Origin: Acidobacteriota bacterium | GTDB lineage: Bacteria; Acidobacteriota; Blastocatellia; RBC074 | Reading direction: 5' to 3' | NCBI GenBank assembly: GCA_013140935.1 | Contig: JABFSD010001114.1 | Coordinates: 1-5,729, forward strand | DNA length: 5,729 nucleotides | Part shown: in pieces, positions 1 through 5,729 of the stretch | Layout: each line of letters starts with the position of its first letter | How positions within the stretch are numbered: position 1 is the first letter of the stretch | Notes under the pieces: generated by a model | What the model was told of the DNA's origin: nothing | The model's database searches: none | The model's input: the letters and a program-made list of their open reading frames with translations, nothing else | Made by a program: the position numbers and the translations under genes

Positions 1-371
1 TAATGCGACCGGTTGAAAATCGTAATCTCCCCACGGCCCGGCGTCTGGTTGTGTACGCGCCACAAAAAGTCGTGCGCGCGTTCGCGTTCGGTCGGGACTT
101 TGAACGAGGCTACGTTGCAACCCAGCGCGTTGAGCGGCCCCATCACGGCCTTGATCGTACCGTCCTTGCCGCTCGTGTCGCGTCCTTGCAGCACGACCAG
201 CAAAGAATGATCGCCCGCCGCGTAAAGCAATTCCTGCAAGTCGGTGAGTTGTTTGCTCAACGCTTTGAATCGCTCTTCGCCTTCGTCTTTCGTCAACCCG
301 GCGTCGTATTCGGGATCGAAGGTGTTTAACTTGATAGGCGCTTTGCCCGTAAGTTTTGGTAAGTAAGCCAT
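1..371 (-). CDS. ppk2: Polyphosphate kinase 2 (PPK2) family polyphosphate:nucleotide phosphotransferase, N-terminal part
   Basis: The ATG at 371 on the minus strand opens a frame that runs off the window edge after 123 residues, so the C-terminal half or more is missing. Seen: a Walker A loop, GRDTSGKDG, at residues 63-71, preceded by LQELLYAAG and LLVVLQ, then SFKVPTE (89-95), [18 protein letters not shown] (99-116) and IFNRSH at the edge. These are signature stretches of PPK2; the GKDGTI and HDFLWRVH forms resemble class III enzymes, which phosphorylate AMP and ADP. Family knowledge: the enzyme moves phosphate between polyphosphate and nucleotides in the cytoplasm; the Walker A Lys and Asp contact phosphate. 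No strong Shine-Dalgarno is visible upstream of the ATG, but the start agrees with usual family N-termini. It lies 88 bp downstream of the DUF421 gene on the same strand, so co-transcription is possible. The subclass cannot be fixed without the missing Walker B and lid. Confidence 0.93.
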   Translation of the reverse strand, partial: MAYLPKLTGKAPIKLNTFDPEYDAGLTKDEGEERFKALSKQLTDLQELLYAAGDHSLLVVLQGRDTSGKDGTIKAVMGPLNALGCNVASFKVPTERERAHDFLWRVHNQTPGRGEITIFNRSH

Positions 372-380
372 AATGGTTTC

Positions 381-416
381 GTTGTGGTTCTCTGAAAGGT
401 TGTGGTTCTCTGAAAG
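381..416. repeat. Exact 18-bp tandem duplication
   Basis: The unit gttgtggttctctgaaag occurs twice back to back, at 381-398 and 399-416, without mismatch. It lies in the 88-bp gap between the DUF421 stop and the PPK2 start, with its 3' end (minus sense) about 10 bp from the PPK2 ATG, so it occupies the leader of that gene. It is probably a recent slippage duplication; a role as a doubled regulator site is possible but unsupported. Confidence 0.9.
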
Positions 417-459
417 ATTGATACGCAAGCGTTCCGCGCTACGATACGGCGTTGACGGG

Positions 460-1080
460 TCAATGCCCAGTTTGGATACGGCTTTGGTTTTGCTGCAACG
501 CCGCCAGTTGTGCCTTGATCGCGGTGAGTTCGTCCAGCAGTTGCTGCTGCTGCCGTTCGGATTGCGTCACGCTATTGGATTTCATCGTAAAGGTGCCGTC
601 CGGTTCCAGGGCGGCGTAATCCAACTCGTGCCAGTTGGCAAACCCCTGTTTGTGCGCGGCATGATTCAATTCCTGTTCGGTCAGCAATTCTTTTTCCAGC
701 GCGCGGCGATGCAGCTTGCCGTGTTCGAGCAGCACCGTAGCTTTGCCCGTCACCCATTCGTTCAGTCGCCGATGATGGAACAGCAGGCGCGCCACCAGAT
801 AATTCACCGCCAACAAAGCCAGCGCGCCGGCCACACCGCCTGTTACCGAATTGTCATCGCCAATGATCGCGTTTTGCACCGTGTTGGAAAGTGAGAGCAA
901 CACGACTAAATCAAAAGGATTCAGTTGCGCCAGTTCCCGCTTGCCGAATATGCGTAATGCGGCAACCAGAAAAACGTACACGATGATCGGGCGCAGTACC
1001 TTTTCGAGCAGGTGCAACTTGAGTTGAAACATGTCCGTAACCGGCGGCAGCGGCTCGGACAAGATCGTTAGCAATTGCAT
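460..1080 (-). CDS. DUF421 / YetF-family membrane protein with C-terminal coiled coil
   Basis: 206 residues. Three hydrophobic segments are visible, at about residues 30-46, 57-74 and 79-101, as in the YetF/YcaP (DUF421) family. The family pattern [15 protein letters not shown] lies between segments 1 and 2 (43-57). A cytoplasmic mixed alpha/beta domain follows (about 105-168), with LLEHGKL (117-123), LTEQEL (133-138) and the A-L-E-P-D-G-T-F motif near 157-164. The tail (172-198) is Gln/Leu rich and likely forms a short coiled coil, which could support oligomerisation. The start is fixed by AAGGAG at 1087-1092, 6 nt before the ATG. The family is widespread and linked to envelope or stress phenotypes, but its biochemical role is not established, so none is assigned. 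PPK2 lies downstream on the same strand, and a palindromic repeat sits directly upstream. Confidence 0.9.
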   Translation of the reverse strand: MQLLTILSEPLPPVTDMFQLKLHLLEKVLRPIIVYVFLVAALRIFGKRELAQLNPFDLVVLLSLSNTVQNAIIGDDNSVTGGVAGALALLAVNYLVARLLFHHRRLNEWVTGKATVLLEHGKLHRRALEKELLTEQELNHAAHKQGFANWHELDYAALEPDGTFTMKSNSVTQSERQQQQLLDELTAIKAQLAALQQNQSRIQTGH

Positions 1081-1086
1081 GGGCGT

Positions 1087-1092
1087 CTCCTT
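1087..1092 (-). promoter_or_regulatory. Ribosome binding site of the DUF421 gene
   Basis: Read on the minus strand this is AAGGAG, separated by 6 nt from the ATG at 1080. It is a near-consensus site and fixes the start of the membrane protein. Confidence 0.8.
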
Positions 1093-1116
1093 GAGTCATA
1101 AGACGAAAAATCGGGC

Positions 1117-1238
1117 GCAAGCTGCCGAAGCTCTGCGTTGAGTGTGAGTGCGTCAAATCGGCATCAACGCGAACTGTCGGGCTTGCGTTGATGGTGAATA
1201 CGTCTAATTGCAAGCGGCGCAGAGCTTCGGCAGCTTGC
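1117..1238. repeat. 122-bp palindromic MITE/REP-like element with 21-bp terminal inverted repeats
   Basis: Positions 1117-1137 and 1218-1238 are exact reverse complements over 21 bp (core gctgccgaagctctgcg). A nested 9-bp inverted repeat, catcaacgc (1162-1170) with gcgttgatg (1185-1193), makes most of the interior an imperfect palindrome. No transposase ORF and no clear target-site duplication is visible, so a non-autonomous miniature element or a REP-type repeat fits best. It fills nearly all of the space between the unknown-protein gene and the DUF421 gene. On the minus strand the second arm is followed by gcccga and five Ts (1106-1110), so it may also end transcription of the upstream gene. 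Copy number in the genome is unknown. Confidence 0.75.
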
Positions 1239-1256
1239 ACAGGATTGCCAACCATT

Positions 1257-2816
1257 TCATTTCTGCGGTGTTGTTTTCGTCCCCAGCAATTTATCGCGCT
1301 TGGCTAAAAGCTGTAAGACGTTGTCGAGCGCATTGGCATACGCTTCATGCACCCAGCGTTGATCGGCGGCTCCGGCGCGCTTGGGCAATTGCCGTACGTG
1401 CCAGAGCCATTCGACGAAGCTCTCGTTTTGCCAACGTTGCGTTTGCAAAAAATTCAGATACTCACCCAACAGCCGTTCACGCATCGAACCGGCGGGCGTG
1501 AGTTCGATCACCGCGCCATACGTGATGCAACGTTGATGAAAGTAATCGAGCGGCGAGGCTTCGTCTTCGGGCTTCCACTTTTCGAGGTCTTGCAAAAACT
1601 CATTCAATTGTCGATGCCAATCCAGCGTCTCGCGTTCTGCCACCGATAACGGAGCAATCGGTTTTCCTGCATTTTTCAGTTCGATCTGTTTTTCCATTGA
1701 GCCGAAGCGTAAAGATTTCAATGACAGCAACAGCGCCTTCGTTTGCGGCGTTTGCCAGTAACGATGAGCTACGGCGGATTGTTTGGGCGCAACGGATTGA
1801 AACTCTTCAACGGTCATCAGTTCTAATGGCCGTTCACTCAACGCCAGAAATCCATTGTAATTTTGCAACGCCACCGGCAAGACATCAGGTGTCACACGAG
1901 TAGTAGCCCGGCAGGTGTGCTGACTGAATTGCCGCGCCAGCCATTGCCTGCCGCTCAACAGCACCTCAGCCATCGGTTGCTTTAAGCGCCGATACTCGAC
2001 CAATACCTTGCCAAACTCGATGATGAATTCCCGTGACGAATAAGCCAACGCAAAGCTGCGGGCATCTACCACACCCGTGCGCAATGCCTCTTGCCAGCGT
2101 GACAACAAGCGATTTTTTTGAGCGACGAATTGATCTGGATTGCGAATCGTCAGGACGGACTGGTTGGCAGACAAGTCTGTTTCAAAGCCGAAGCTAAGTA
2201 TCAAGGCCAGCGTGCCTTTGATCTGCAAAGGATGAGTGGCCTCGCCAATCAAACGTTCGAGCAACTCAAGCGGCAAAGAACGCTCACGCTCTTCGGCGGT
2301 AAAGCCTTTCTGGATAACCAGACCTGCTACTTGATAAAACGGTTCAATCTTGCCCATGCTCGTAGCCTGTTCGCACGCCACAGGCGCGATTTTCAGCGGC
2401 AGCATTTCGATCAACAACTCTTTCGCCCGCACCGCATTTACTTTAACCAAAGCGCGCAAAGTTTCGGTGCGCAACGAAAGCGTATCCACTTGCTGGCTTA
2501 ACGCATAGCTCAACAGTCCGGCGCGCGTATCCACTTCAAAGCCTTCGACCTGTTGCAACGGCAGCGGATGTTTCGCCTTGCCCGCGAGATAGAAAGCCTG
2601 TTCTAACAGTTCCTGCTTCCAATCGTTATCAACGATCAGCGAACTGTCAGCCAGCGAGATCAAGGTTTGCGCAGCCAGTTCCGGCGGAGTCGCAAGAGCT
2701 TCGTTGACGAACTCGACTAACTCCGCCGGTCGGCTTTTTTTGCGGGAAGCTCCGAGACTTTGGCGGGCGTGAGAAAGCCATGTGCGCGCAACCAGTTCGC
2801 CAGTTGCAACGGCCAC
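1257..2816 (-). CDS. Large mostly helical protein of unknown function; possible frameshift-fused extension of the hydrolase
   Basis: I do not recognise a named family. The 519-codon frame starts with a GTG at 2816 and ends with TGA at 1257-1259. The composition is rich in Leu, Ala, Glu and Arg with regular amphipathic helices (for example residues 31-55, 65-80, 180-192, 395-413 and 485-507). There are no transmembrane segments, no signal peptide and no obvious catalytic motif. Conserved-looking stretches include [14 protein letters not shown] (44-57), PLDYFHQRC (422-430) and [14 protein letters not shown] (465-478). The first 33 or so codons overlap the hydrolase gene in another frame and read like a shadow of it. 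The GTG has no Shine-Dalgarno, and no better start is seen up to about codon 58. The true N-terminus is therefore in doubt. The frame is entered exactly by a -1 shift on an A7 run at codons 26-28, giving 492 residues after the slip. Alternatives are a 5'-truncated or indel-split gene, or reinitiation after the hydrolase stop. The long open frame argues that it is coding. Confidence 0.75.
   Translation of the reverse strand: MAVATGELVARTWLSHARQSLGASRKKSRPAELVEFVNEALATPPELAAQTLISLADSSLIVDNDWKQELLEQAFYLAGKAKHPLPLQQVEGFEVDTRAGLLSYALSQQVDTLSLRTETLRALVKVNAVRAKELLIEMLPLKIAPVACEQATSMGKIEPFYQVAGLVIQKGFTAEERERSLPLELLERLIGEATHPLQIKGTLALILSFGFETDLSANQSVLTIRNPDQFVAQKNRLLSRWQEALRTGVVDARSFALAYSSREFIIEFGKVLVEYRRLKQPMAEVLLSGRQWLARQFSQHTCRATTRVTPDVLPVALQNYNGFLALSERPLELMTVEEFQSVAPKQSAVAHRYWQTPQTKALLLSLKSLRFGSMEKQIELKNAGKPIAPLSVAERETLDWHRQLNEFLQDLEKWKPEDEASPLDYFHQRCITYGAVIELTPAGSMRERLLGEYLNFLQTQRWQNESFVEWLWHVRQLPKRAGAADQRWVHEAYANALDNVLQLLAKRDKLLGTKTTPQK
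2681..2741 (-). promoter_or_regulatory. Candidate -1 ribosomal frameshift signal: A_AAA_AAA slippery heptamer, 5-nt spacer, stem-loop
   Basis: Read on the minus strand, the heptamer A_AAA_AAA (2741-2735) sits in the hydrolase frame as GCA AAA AAA, which is the register needed for tandem -1 slippage. Five bases (2734-2730) follow, then CCGGCGGAGT (2729-2720), whose exact complement ACTCCGCCGG lies at 2690-2681 around a 29-nt loop. That loop can itself form a 7-bp bulged hairpin with the tetraloop TCAA. The hydrolase stop TAG (2719-2717) is the first codon after the 5' arm. The -1 product continues into the unknown protein. This layout matches known bacterial signals (dnaX, IS elements). Whether it works is inference; an indel in the homopolymer is the main alternative. 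Confidence 0.45.
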
Positions 2817-3652
2817 TGGCTCAAGACGGGATCGTCTTTGGCGAGGCCTACGCCGTGGCGACCGTGTTCGTAAAAATGGGTTTCGTGCGCGACTTTGTTT
2901 TTGCGCAAGGCTTCGGCAAAAAGCATCGCGTTTTCGATGGGTACGGCGGCATCGTCTACGGTGTGAAAGATGAAGGTCGGCGGCGTTTGCGGCGTCACCT
3001 GTTTTTCATTCGACATCAGCGTGACGAGTGCGGCGTCGGGGGTGTCACCCAACAGATTCTTGCGCGAACCGGCGTGTGTGACGCCTTCGGTCATCGTGAT
3101 GACGGGATAGCAAAGAATCGCCAGATCTGGACGCGAACTCACGCGATCAATCGGGTCGGCGGCTTGTGCGTTGCCTGCGTCAAAATGCGTCGCCGCTGTC
3201 GAAGCCAGATGCCCTCCGGCGGAAAAGCCCATCACGCCGATGCGCGCGGCGTCCACTTTGAATTCAGCCGCTTTGGCACGGACGGTGCGAAGGGCGCGCT
3301 GCACGTCATGCATCATTGACGGATGCTGGTAGTTCGGGCCTAAACGATATTTCAAAACGAAGGCTGATATGCCCAAGCCATTCAACCAGACGGCGATGTC
3401 GTGGCCTTCGTGCGCGGCGAGATTGCGATAACCGCCGCCGGGACAGACGACCACAGCCGCACCCGTCGCCTTGTCGGCAGGCGCGGGATAATACTGATAA
3501 CTTGGTACGTCAGTGGGTTGATTGCCTTTGGCACCAGGCGCGCCGTTGGGCCAAAGCGGTTGCGCGGAGGGTTGATTGGGAGGTGGAGTTTGAGCTTGCA
3601 ATGACATGCAAAGAAAAATCGTACAGAGCGCTGACAGCAATAGTTTATTCAT
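2717..3652 (-). CDS. Secreted alpha/beta hydrolase (acetyl-xylan-esterase-like carboxylesterase)
   Basis: 311 residues from the ATG at 3652, chosen because GAGG (3660-3663) lies 7 nt upstream and the protein then begins with a signal peptide: [18 protein letters not shown] followed by QT, a likely signal peptidase I cut after residue 20. The fold is recognisable: LWPNGAPG (33-40), oxyanion-hole PGGGY (71-75), nucleophile elbow GFSAGGH with Ser144, likely acid Asp234 in HTVDDAAVP, and His266 in GRHGVGL. The pattern is that of Aes/BD-FAE-type esterases often annotated as acetyl xylan esterase or xylanase-associated. The expected reaction is hydrolysis of acetyl or other short acyl esters outside the cytoplasm; the substrate is inferred only. 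The catalytic domain ends near residue 294 (HGFL), and the last 17 residues are a Lys/Pro/Ala linker ending in TAG. The linker contains an A7 slippery run, and the gene overlaps the next one downstream by 100 bp. It is transcribed divergently from the M28 peptidase gene. Confidence 0.92.
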   Translation of the reverse strand: MNKLLLSALCTIFLCMSLQAQTPPPNQPSAQPLWPNGAPGAKGNQPTDVPSYQYYPAPADKATGAAVVVCPGGGYRNLAAHEGHDIAVWLNGLGISAFVLKYRLGPNYQHPSMMHDVQRALRTVRAKAAEFKVDAARIGVMGFSAGGHLASTAATHFDAGNAQAADPIDRVSSRPDLAILCYPVITMTEGVTHAGSRKNLLGDTPDAALVTLMSNEKQVTPQTPPTFIFHTVDDAAVPIENAMLFAEALRKNKVAHETHFYEHGRHGVGLAKDDPVLSQWPLQLANWLRAHGFLTPAKVSELPAKKADRRS

Positions 3653-3693
3653 CGTTAGACCTCGTTTGGGCTTGGGAATTTCTTGTGACGCGT

Positions 3694-3722
3694 AAAGTAA
3701 CGGAAACCTTCCGGCGCGGCAA
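3694..3722 (-). promoter_or_regulatory. Weak candidate promoter for the hydrolase
   Basis: On the minus strand, TTGCCG (3722-3717) and TACTTT (3699-3694) are separated by 17 bp and would start transcription near 3687, about 35 nt before the hydrolase ATG. The -10 matches only 3 of 6 consensus bases. A 5-bp GC hairpin (3713-3717 with 3724-3728) overlaps the -35. Confidence 0.22.
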
Positions 3723-3773
3723 AGCGCCAGGCACAACCAAGTCTTGCGGTTCAGGCGAGGCCGGAGCCGGTCT

Positions 3774-3801
3774 TTGCCTAACTACTTGGCCCGCCTATAA
3801 T
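3774..3801 (+). promoter_or_regulatory. Sigma-70-type promoter of the M28 peptidase gene
   Basis: TTGCCT (3774-3779) and a perfect TATAAT (3796-3801) are 16 bp apart. Transcription would begin near 3808, leaving a leader of about 33 nt with GAGG at 3832-3835 before the ATG. The perfect -10 and its correct placement make it the best promoter in the window. Confidence 0.6.
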
Positions 3802-3840
3802 CCGCGCACCGATTCACATTCCACATATCTTGAGGCAAAA

Positions 3841-5235
3841 ATGAAACAGGCTTTTCGCATGAGTTGTGCAATGCTGTGGTTGTTGGTTCACGCGAGCGCC
3901 AACGTGCCCGCGCAACAAGTGCAGCTTTCAGCAAGGCTCAATCCGCAGATTGAAAAGATCGTACAAGAAATTTCAGCGACGAATATCGAAGCCAATCTGC
4001 GCAAGCTGGTTAGCTTTGGTACGCGGCATACGCTGTCGGATCAGGAACACCCTACGCGGGGCATCGGCGCGGCGCGGCGTTGGATCAAAAGCGAATTCGA
4101 TAAATACAGTGCGGCGTCGGGCGGACGTTTGCTTGTGACCGAAGACGAGTTCATGCAACCGGCGGCCAATCGCATTCCGCAACCGACCAAGCTGGTGAAC
4201 GTGGTGGCTACTTTGCCCGGTACGACGGCCCCCAGTTCGCAGGTGAAAGATCGCATGGTAGTGGTGAGCGGGCATTACGATTCGTGCGTGTGTTCGCAAA
4301 GCATGACCGATGGCGAGAGCGATGCGCCGGGGGCGAGCGATGACGCTTCGGGTACGGCGGCGGTGATGGAAATGGCGCGCGTGATGTCGCACTACCAATT
4401 CGATGCGACGATTGTTTTCATGACCGTGCCGGGCGAAGAGCAGGGCTTGTTAGGCGCGCATCACTGGGCCGAAGACGCCAAGCAGAAAAAGCTCAACATC
4501 GCCGCGATGTTCACCAACGACATCATCGGGAACACTTTGGGCGGCAACGGCGTGAGAGACAACCGGCGGGTACGTCTGTTTTCAGAAGGCGTGCCTTCCA
4601 CCGAAACCGAAGCCGAAGCACGCACGCGGCAATCGGTGGGCGGCGAGAACGATGCGCCTTCGCGGCAATTGGCGCGTTACATTAAAGAGGTCGGCGAACG
4701 TTATGTGAACAATTTTGACGTGACCCTAGTCTTTCGCCGCGATCGTTACGGACGCGGCGGCGATCACAATGCGTTTTTGCAACGCGGGTTCGCGGCAGTG
4801 CGTTTCACCGAACCGAACGAAGACTTTTCGCGCCAGCATCAGAAAGTCCGCGAAGAGAACGGCATCAAATACGGCGACGTATTGGAGATGACCGACGCGG
4901 CTTACATCGCGCAAGTCGCGCGCATCAACGCTTCGGCATTGGCGGCGATGGCGCTGGCTCCTGCGCCGCCGAGCGCCGTGGCATTCAAATCGGCGCGGCA
5001 GGAATACGACACGCGGCTGACGTGGCAGGCTGCGACTGATGCCGACACCACAGGCTATCGCATCGTATGGCGCGAGACTTATCAACCGTTCTGGCAACGC
5101 AGCGTCGAGATCGGGAACGTGACGGAGTACACGTTAAAAGGTTTGTCGAAAGACGATTACTTTTTCGCTGTGCAAGCGATAGACAAAGACGGCAACGCGA
5201 GCGTGCCGGTGTTTCCGAGCAGCGTGCGGCGCTGA
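3841..5235 (+). CDS. Secreted M28-family zinc metallopeptidase with C-terminal Fn3-like domain
   Basis: 464 residues; the ATG is chosen because GAGG (3832-3835) precedes it by 5 nt and a signal peptide follows (MLWLLVHASANVPA, cut near residue 24). The open frame extends upstream only as a shadow over the hydrolase. Motifs of the M28 two-zinc aminopeptidase fold, in order: SGHYDS with His145 as zinc ligand and Asp147; GASDDASG with bridging Asp167; GEEQGLLG with general base Glu199 and ligand Glu200; TNDIIG with ligand Asp227; and RQHQKVRE with His333. RGGDHNAF (305-312) and VRFTEPNEDF (320-329) are typical of bacterial M28 paralogs. All expected metal ligands are present, so it should be active, probably releasing N-terminal amino acids from peptides outside the cytoplasm or in the periplasm. 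Residues ~376-464 (PPSAVAF, LTWQAATDADTTGYRIVWR, YFFAVQAIDKDGNAS) form one fibronectin type III-like domain, likely for binding or spacing. Confidence 0.95.
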   Translation: MKQAFRMSCAMLWLLVHASANVPAQQVQLSARLNPQIEKIVQEISATNIEANLRKLVSFGTRHTLSDQEHPTRGIGAARRWIKSEFDKYSAASGGRLLVTEDEFMQPAANRIPQPTKLVNVVATLPGTTAPSSQVKDRMVVVSGHYDSCVCSQSMTDGESDAPGASDDASGTAAVMEMARVMSHYQFDATIVFMTVPGEEQGLLGAHHWAEDAKQKKLNIAAMFTNDIIGNTLGGNGVRDNRRVRLFSEGVPSTETEAEARTRQSVGGENDAPSRQLARYIKEVGERYVNNFDVTLVFRRDRYGRGGDHNAFLQRGFAAVRFTEPNEDFSRQHQKVREENGIKYGDVLEMTDAAYIAQVARINASALAAMALAPAPPSAVAFKSARQEYDTRLTWQAATDADTTGYRIVWRETYQPFWQRSVEIGNVTEYTLKGLSKDDYFFAVQAIDKDGNASVPVFPSSVRR

Positions 5236-5242
5236 GTTTTTT
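5220..5242 (+). terminator. Rho-independent terminator overlapping the M28 stop codon
   Basis: CAGCG (5220-5224), loop TGCGG, CGCTG (5230-5234), then AG and six Ts (5237-5242). The stem is only 5 bp but all but one of its pairs are GC. The TGA stop (5233-5235) lies in the 3' arm, so ribosomes at the end of the gene would cover the hairpin. It probably separates the peptidase transcript from the glsB-like gene. Confidence 0.42.
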
Positions 5243-5281
5243 CATACGCATTTATCCGCAGTACCCAACGGAGCTTGAGCA

Positions 5282-5297
5282 TCAGACGCGCGTCTGA
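5282..5297. promoter_or_regulatory. 16-bp perfect palindrome, possible operator
   Basis: TCAGACGCGCGTCTGA is perfectly self-complementary with no spacer. It lies 55 bp upstream of the GlsB-like start codon, in the 116-bp gap after the peptidase. A dimeric regulator could bind here, but no clear promoter is visible around it and no regulator is known from the window. Confidence 0.35.
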
Positions 5298-5351
5298 ACT
5301 CACTGCGCGAGCTTCTTGCACCTGATTGACAACACGTTAGGAGGAACACTT

Positions 5352-5600
5352 ATGCAACCGTTGATTCTCTCTTTGATTATCGGTGCGGTGGCGGGCTGGT
5401 TGGCTGGGAATATGATGCGGGGTGGCGGTTTCGGCGTCGTCGGCAATATCGTCGTGGGCATCGTCGGCGGATTGCTCGGCGGCTGGTTATTCACTTTGAT
5501 GGGCGTCTCTGGCGGTGGCGGATTGATTGGTTCGCTGGTGGTCTCGACCATCGGAGCCGCAGTCTTGCTGTTTGTCGTAGGGCTTATCAAACGCGCTTAA
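5352..5600 (+). CDS. GlsB/YeaQ/YmgE family (transglycosylase-associated) small membrane protein
   Basis: 82 residues, starting at the ATG at 5352 because a full AGGAGG (5339-5344) lies 7 nt upstream; an earlier ATG at 5316 lacks such a site. Three hydrophobic Gly-rich helices are visible, about residues 3-20 (PLILSLIIGAVAGWLAG), 27-50 (GVVGNIVVGIVGGLLGGWLF) and 57-78 (LIGSLVVSTIGAAVLLFVVG), ending in the basic tail KRA. GAVAGWLAG followed by GGGFGVVGNIVVGIVGG is the recognised signature of the family. These inner-membrane proteins are often stress induced; the name transglycosylase-associated is historical and no enzymatic role is shown. Length is normal. The strong ribosome binding site suggests high translation. 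A very long hairpin begins 6 nt after the stop. Confidence 0.94.
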   Translation: MQPLILSLIIGAVAGWLAGNMMRGGGFGVVGNIVVGIVGGLLGGWLFTLMGVSGGGGLIGSLVVSTIGAAVLLFVVGLIKRA

Positions 5601-5605
5601 CGCAA

Positions 5606-5711
5606 GGTGCGCCAGCGTCCCGCTCACCAGTCGGGTCGCGAGCCTCTGGCTCGCTCGTGACTGGCGAGCGAGACGCTCGCGGCCCGACTGCCAGCGGGAC
5701 GCTGGCGCACC
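5606..5711. repeat. 106-bp near-perfect palindrome downstream of the GlsB-like gene
   Basis: Outer arms 5606-5624 and 5693-5711 are exact 19-bp reverse complements (core gcgccagcgtcccgct). Moving inward, cagtcggg (5628-5635) pairs with 5683-5690, cgcgagc (5637-5643) with 5675-5681, and ctcgctcg (5650-5657) with 5665-5672, closing a 7-nt loop. In total 42 of about 53 possible pairs form one long hairpin broken by small internal loops. This is the shape of a REP/BIME-like interspersed repeat. It could also stabilise the 3' end of the GlsB-like mRNA or terminate it, although only four Ts follow, 11 bp later (5722-5725). Confidence 0.8.
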
Positions 5712-5717
5712 GATTCA

Positions 5718-5729
5718 GAGGTTTTATGC
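5718..5729 (+). other. Possible ribosome binding site and start codon of a following gene
   Basis: GAGG (5718-5721) is followed by four Ts and ATG (5726-5728) at the very end of the window. Spacing is short but acceptable. With only one codon visible, no product can be proposed. Confidence 0.2.

Noticed and set aside
373..894. Plus-strand open frame of 173 codons
   Set aside because: It runs antisense to the well-recognised DUF421 gene and starts within the tandem-repeat leader, without a recognisable domain.
1117..1238. CRISPR-like or tRNA-like structure
   Set aside because: There is only one inverted pair, no direct repeat series and no cloverleaf with CCA end or anticodon-arm pattern.
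911..1255. Minus-strand frame across the 122-bp palindrome into the DUF421 gene
   Set aside because: It is non-homologous sequence created by the repeat and overlaps the DUF421 start, which has a clear AAGGAG site.
2780..3319. Plus-strand open frame of 179 codons
   Set aside because: It is antisense to the hydrolase, whose catalytic motifs are intact. Its composition is that of a shadow frame and no ribosome binding site is seen.
3316..3840. Upstream open extension of the M28 peptidase frame (175 codons)
   Set aside because: It lies antisense to the hydrolase and the intergenic region, reads as Arg/Trp-rich nonsense, and the internal ATG at 3841 has a ribosome binding site, a promoter and a signal peptide.
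5326..5331. Perfect TTGACA as -35 box of the GlsB-like gene
   Set aside because: A -10 at 17 bp would fall on the start codon (5349-5354, CTTATG), so it cannot drive this gene as read.
5300..5590. Minus-strand Pro/Thr-rich open frame opposite the GlsB-like gene
   Set aside because: The Pro/Thr richness is the mirror of Gly-rich codons of the GlsB-like gene; there is no ribosome binding site on that strand.

Overview
This 5.7 kb window is bacterial chromosomal DNA of moderately high GC content. It carries six protein-coding genes and no sign of phage, plasmid, CRISPR or transposase genes. The gene set points to a soil-type Acidobacteriota, perhaps class Blastocatellia: a class III-like PPK2, a YetF/DUF421 membrane protein, a secreted GFSAGG esterase, a secreted M28 peptidase with a C-terminal Fn3-like domain, a GlsB/YeaQ protein, and long self-complementary intergenic repeats. 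That placement is inference from gene content; no marker gene is present.

Layout. Positions 1-371 (minus) hold the N-terminal 123 residues of a polyphosphate kinase 2 cut off by the window edge. Positions 460-1080 (minus) encode a DUF421 membrane protein with a coiled-coil tail. An 88-bp gap with an exact 18-bp tandem duplication separates the two. Positions 1117-1238 are a 122-bp palindromic, MITE-like repeat. Positions 1257-2816 (minus) are a long mostly helical protein of unknown function. It overlaps the 3' end of a secreted alpha/beta hydrolase (2717-3652, minus). On the plus strand, divergent from the hydrolase across a 188-bp intergenic region with a good sigma-70-type promoter, lies a secreted M28 zinc peptidase (3841-5235). 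It is followed by a small GlsB/YeaQ/YmgE membrane protein (5352-5600) and a 106-bp near-perfect palindrome (5606-5711). The last bases may be the start of another gene.

The most interesting signal is at the hydrolase/unknown-gene junction. The hydrolase frame ends just after an in-register A_AAA_AAA slippery heptamer. A 5-nt spacer and a perfect 10-bp stem follow, and the zero-frame stop directly follows the 5' arm of that stem. The downstream ORF lies in exactly the -1 frame, has no convincing ribosome binding site or start codon, and has no signal peptide. A -1 frameshift would make an ~798-residue secreted fusion of the esterase and the unknown domain alongside the normal 311-residue esterase. 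A one-base indel or assembly error in the seven-A run would look the same and must be excluded first.

Functionally, the two divergent secreted enzymes (carbohydrate-esterase-like and M28 peptidase) suggest extracytoplasmic polymer or peptide scavenging. PPK2, DUF421 and GlsB are stress and housekeeping-type genes with no evident shared pathway.
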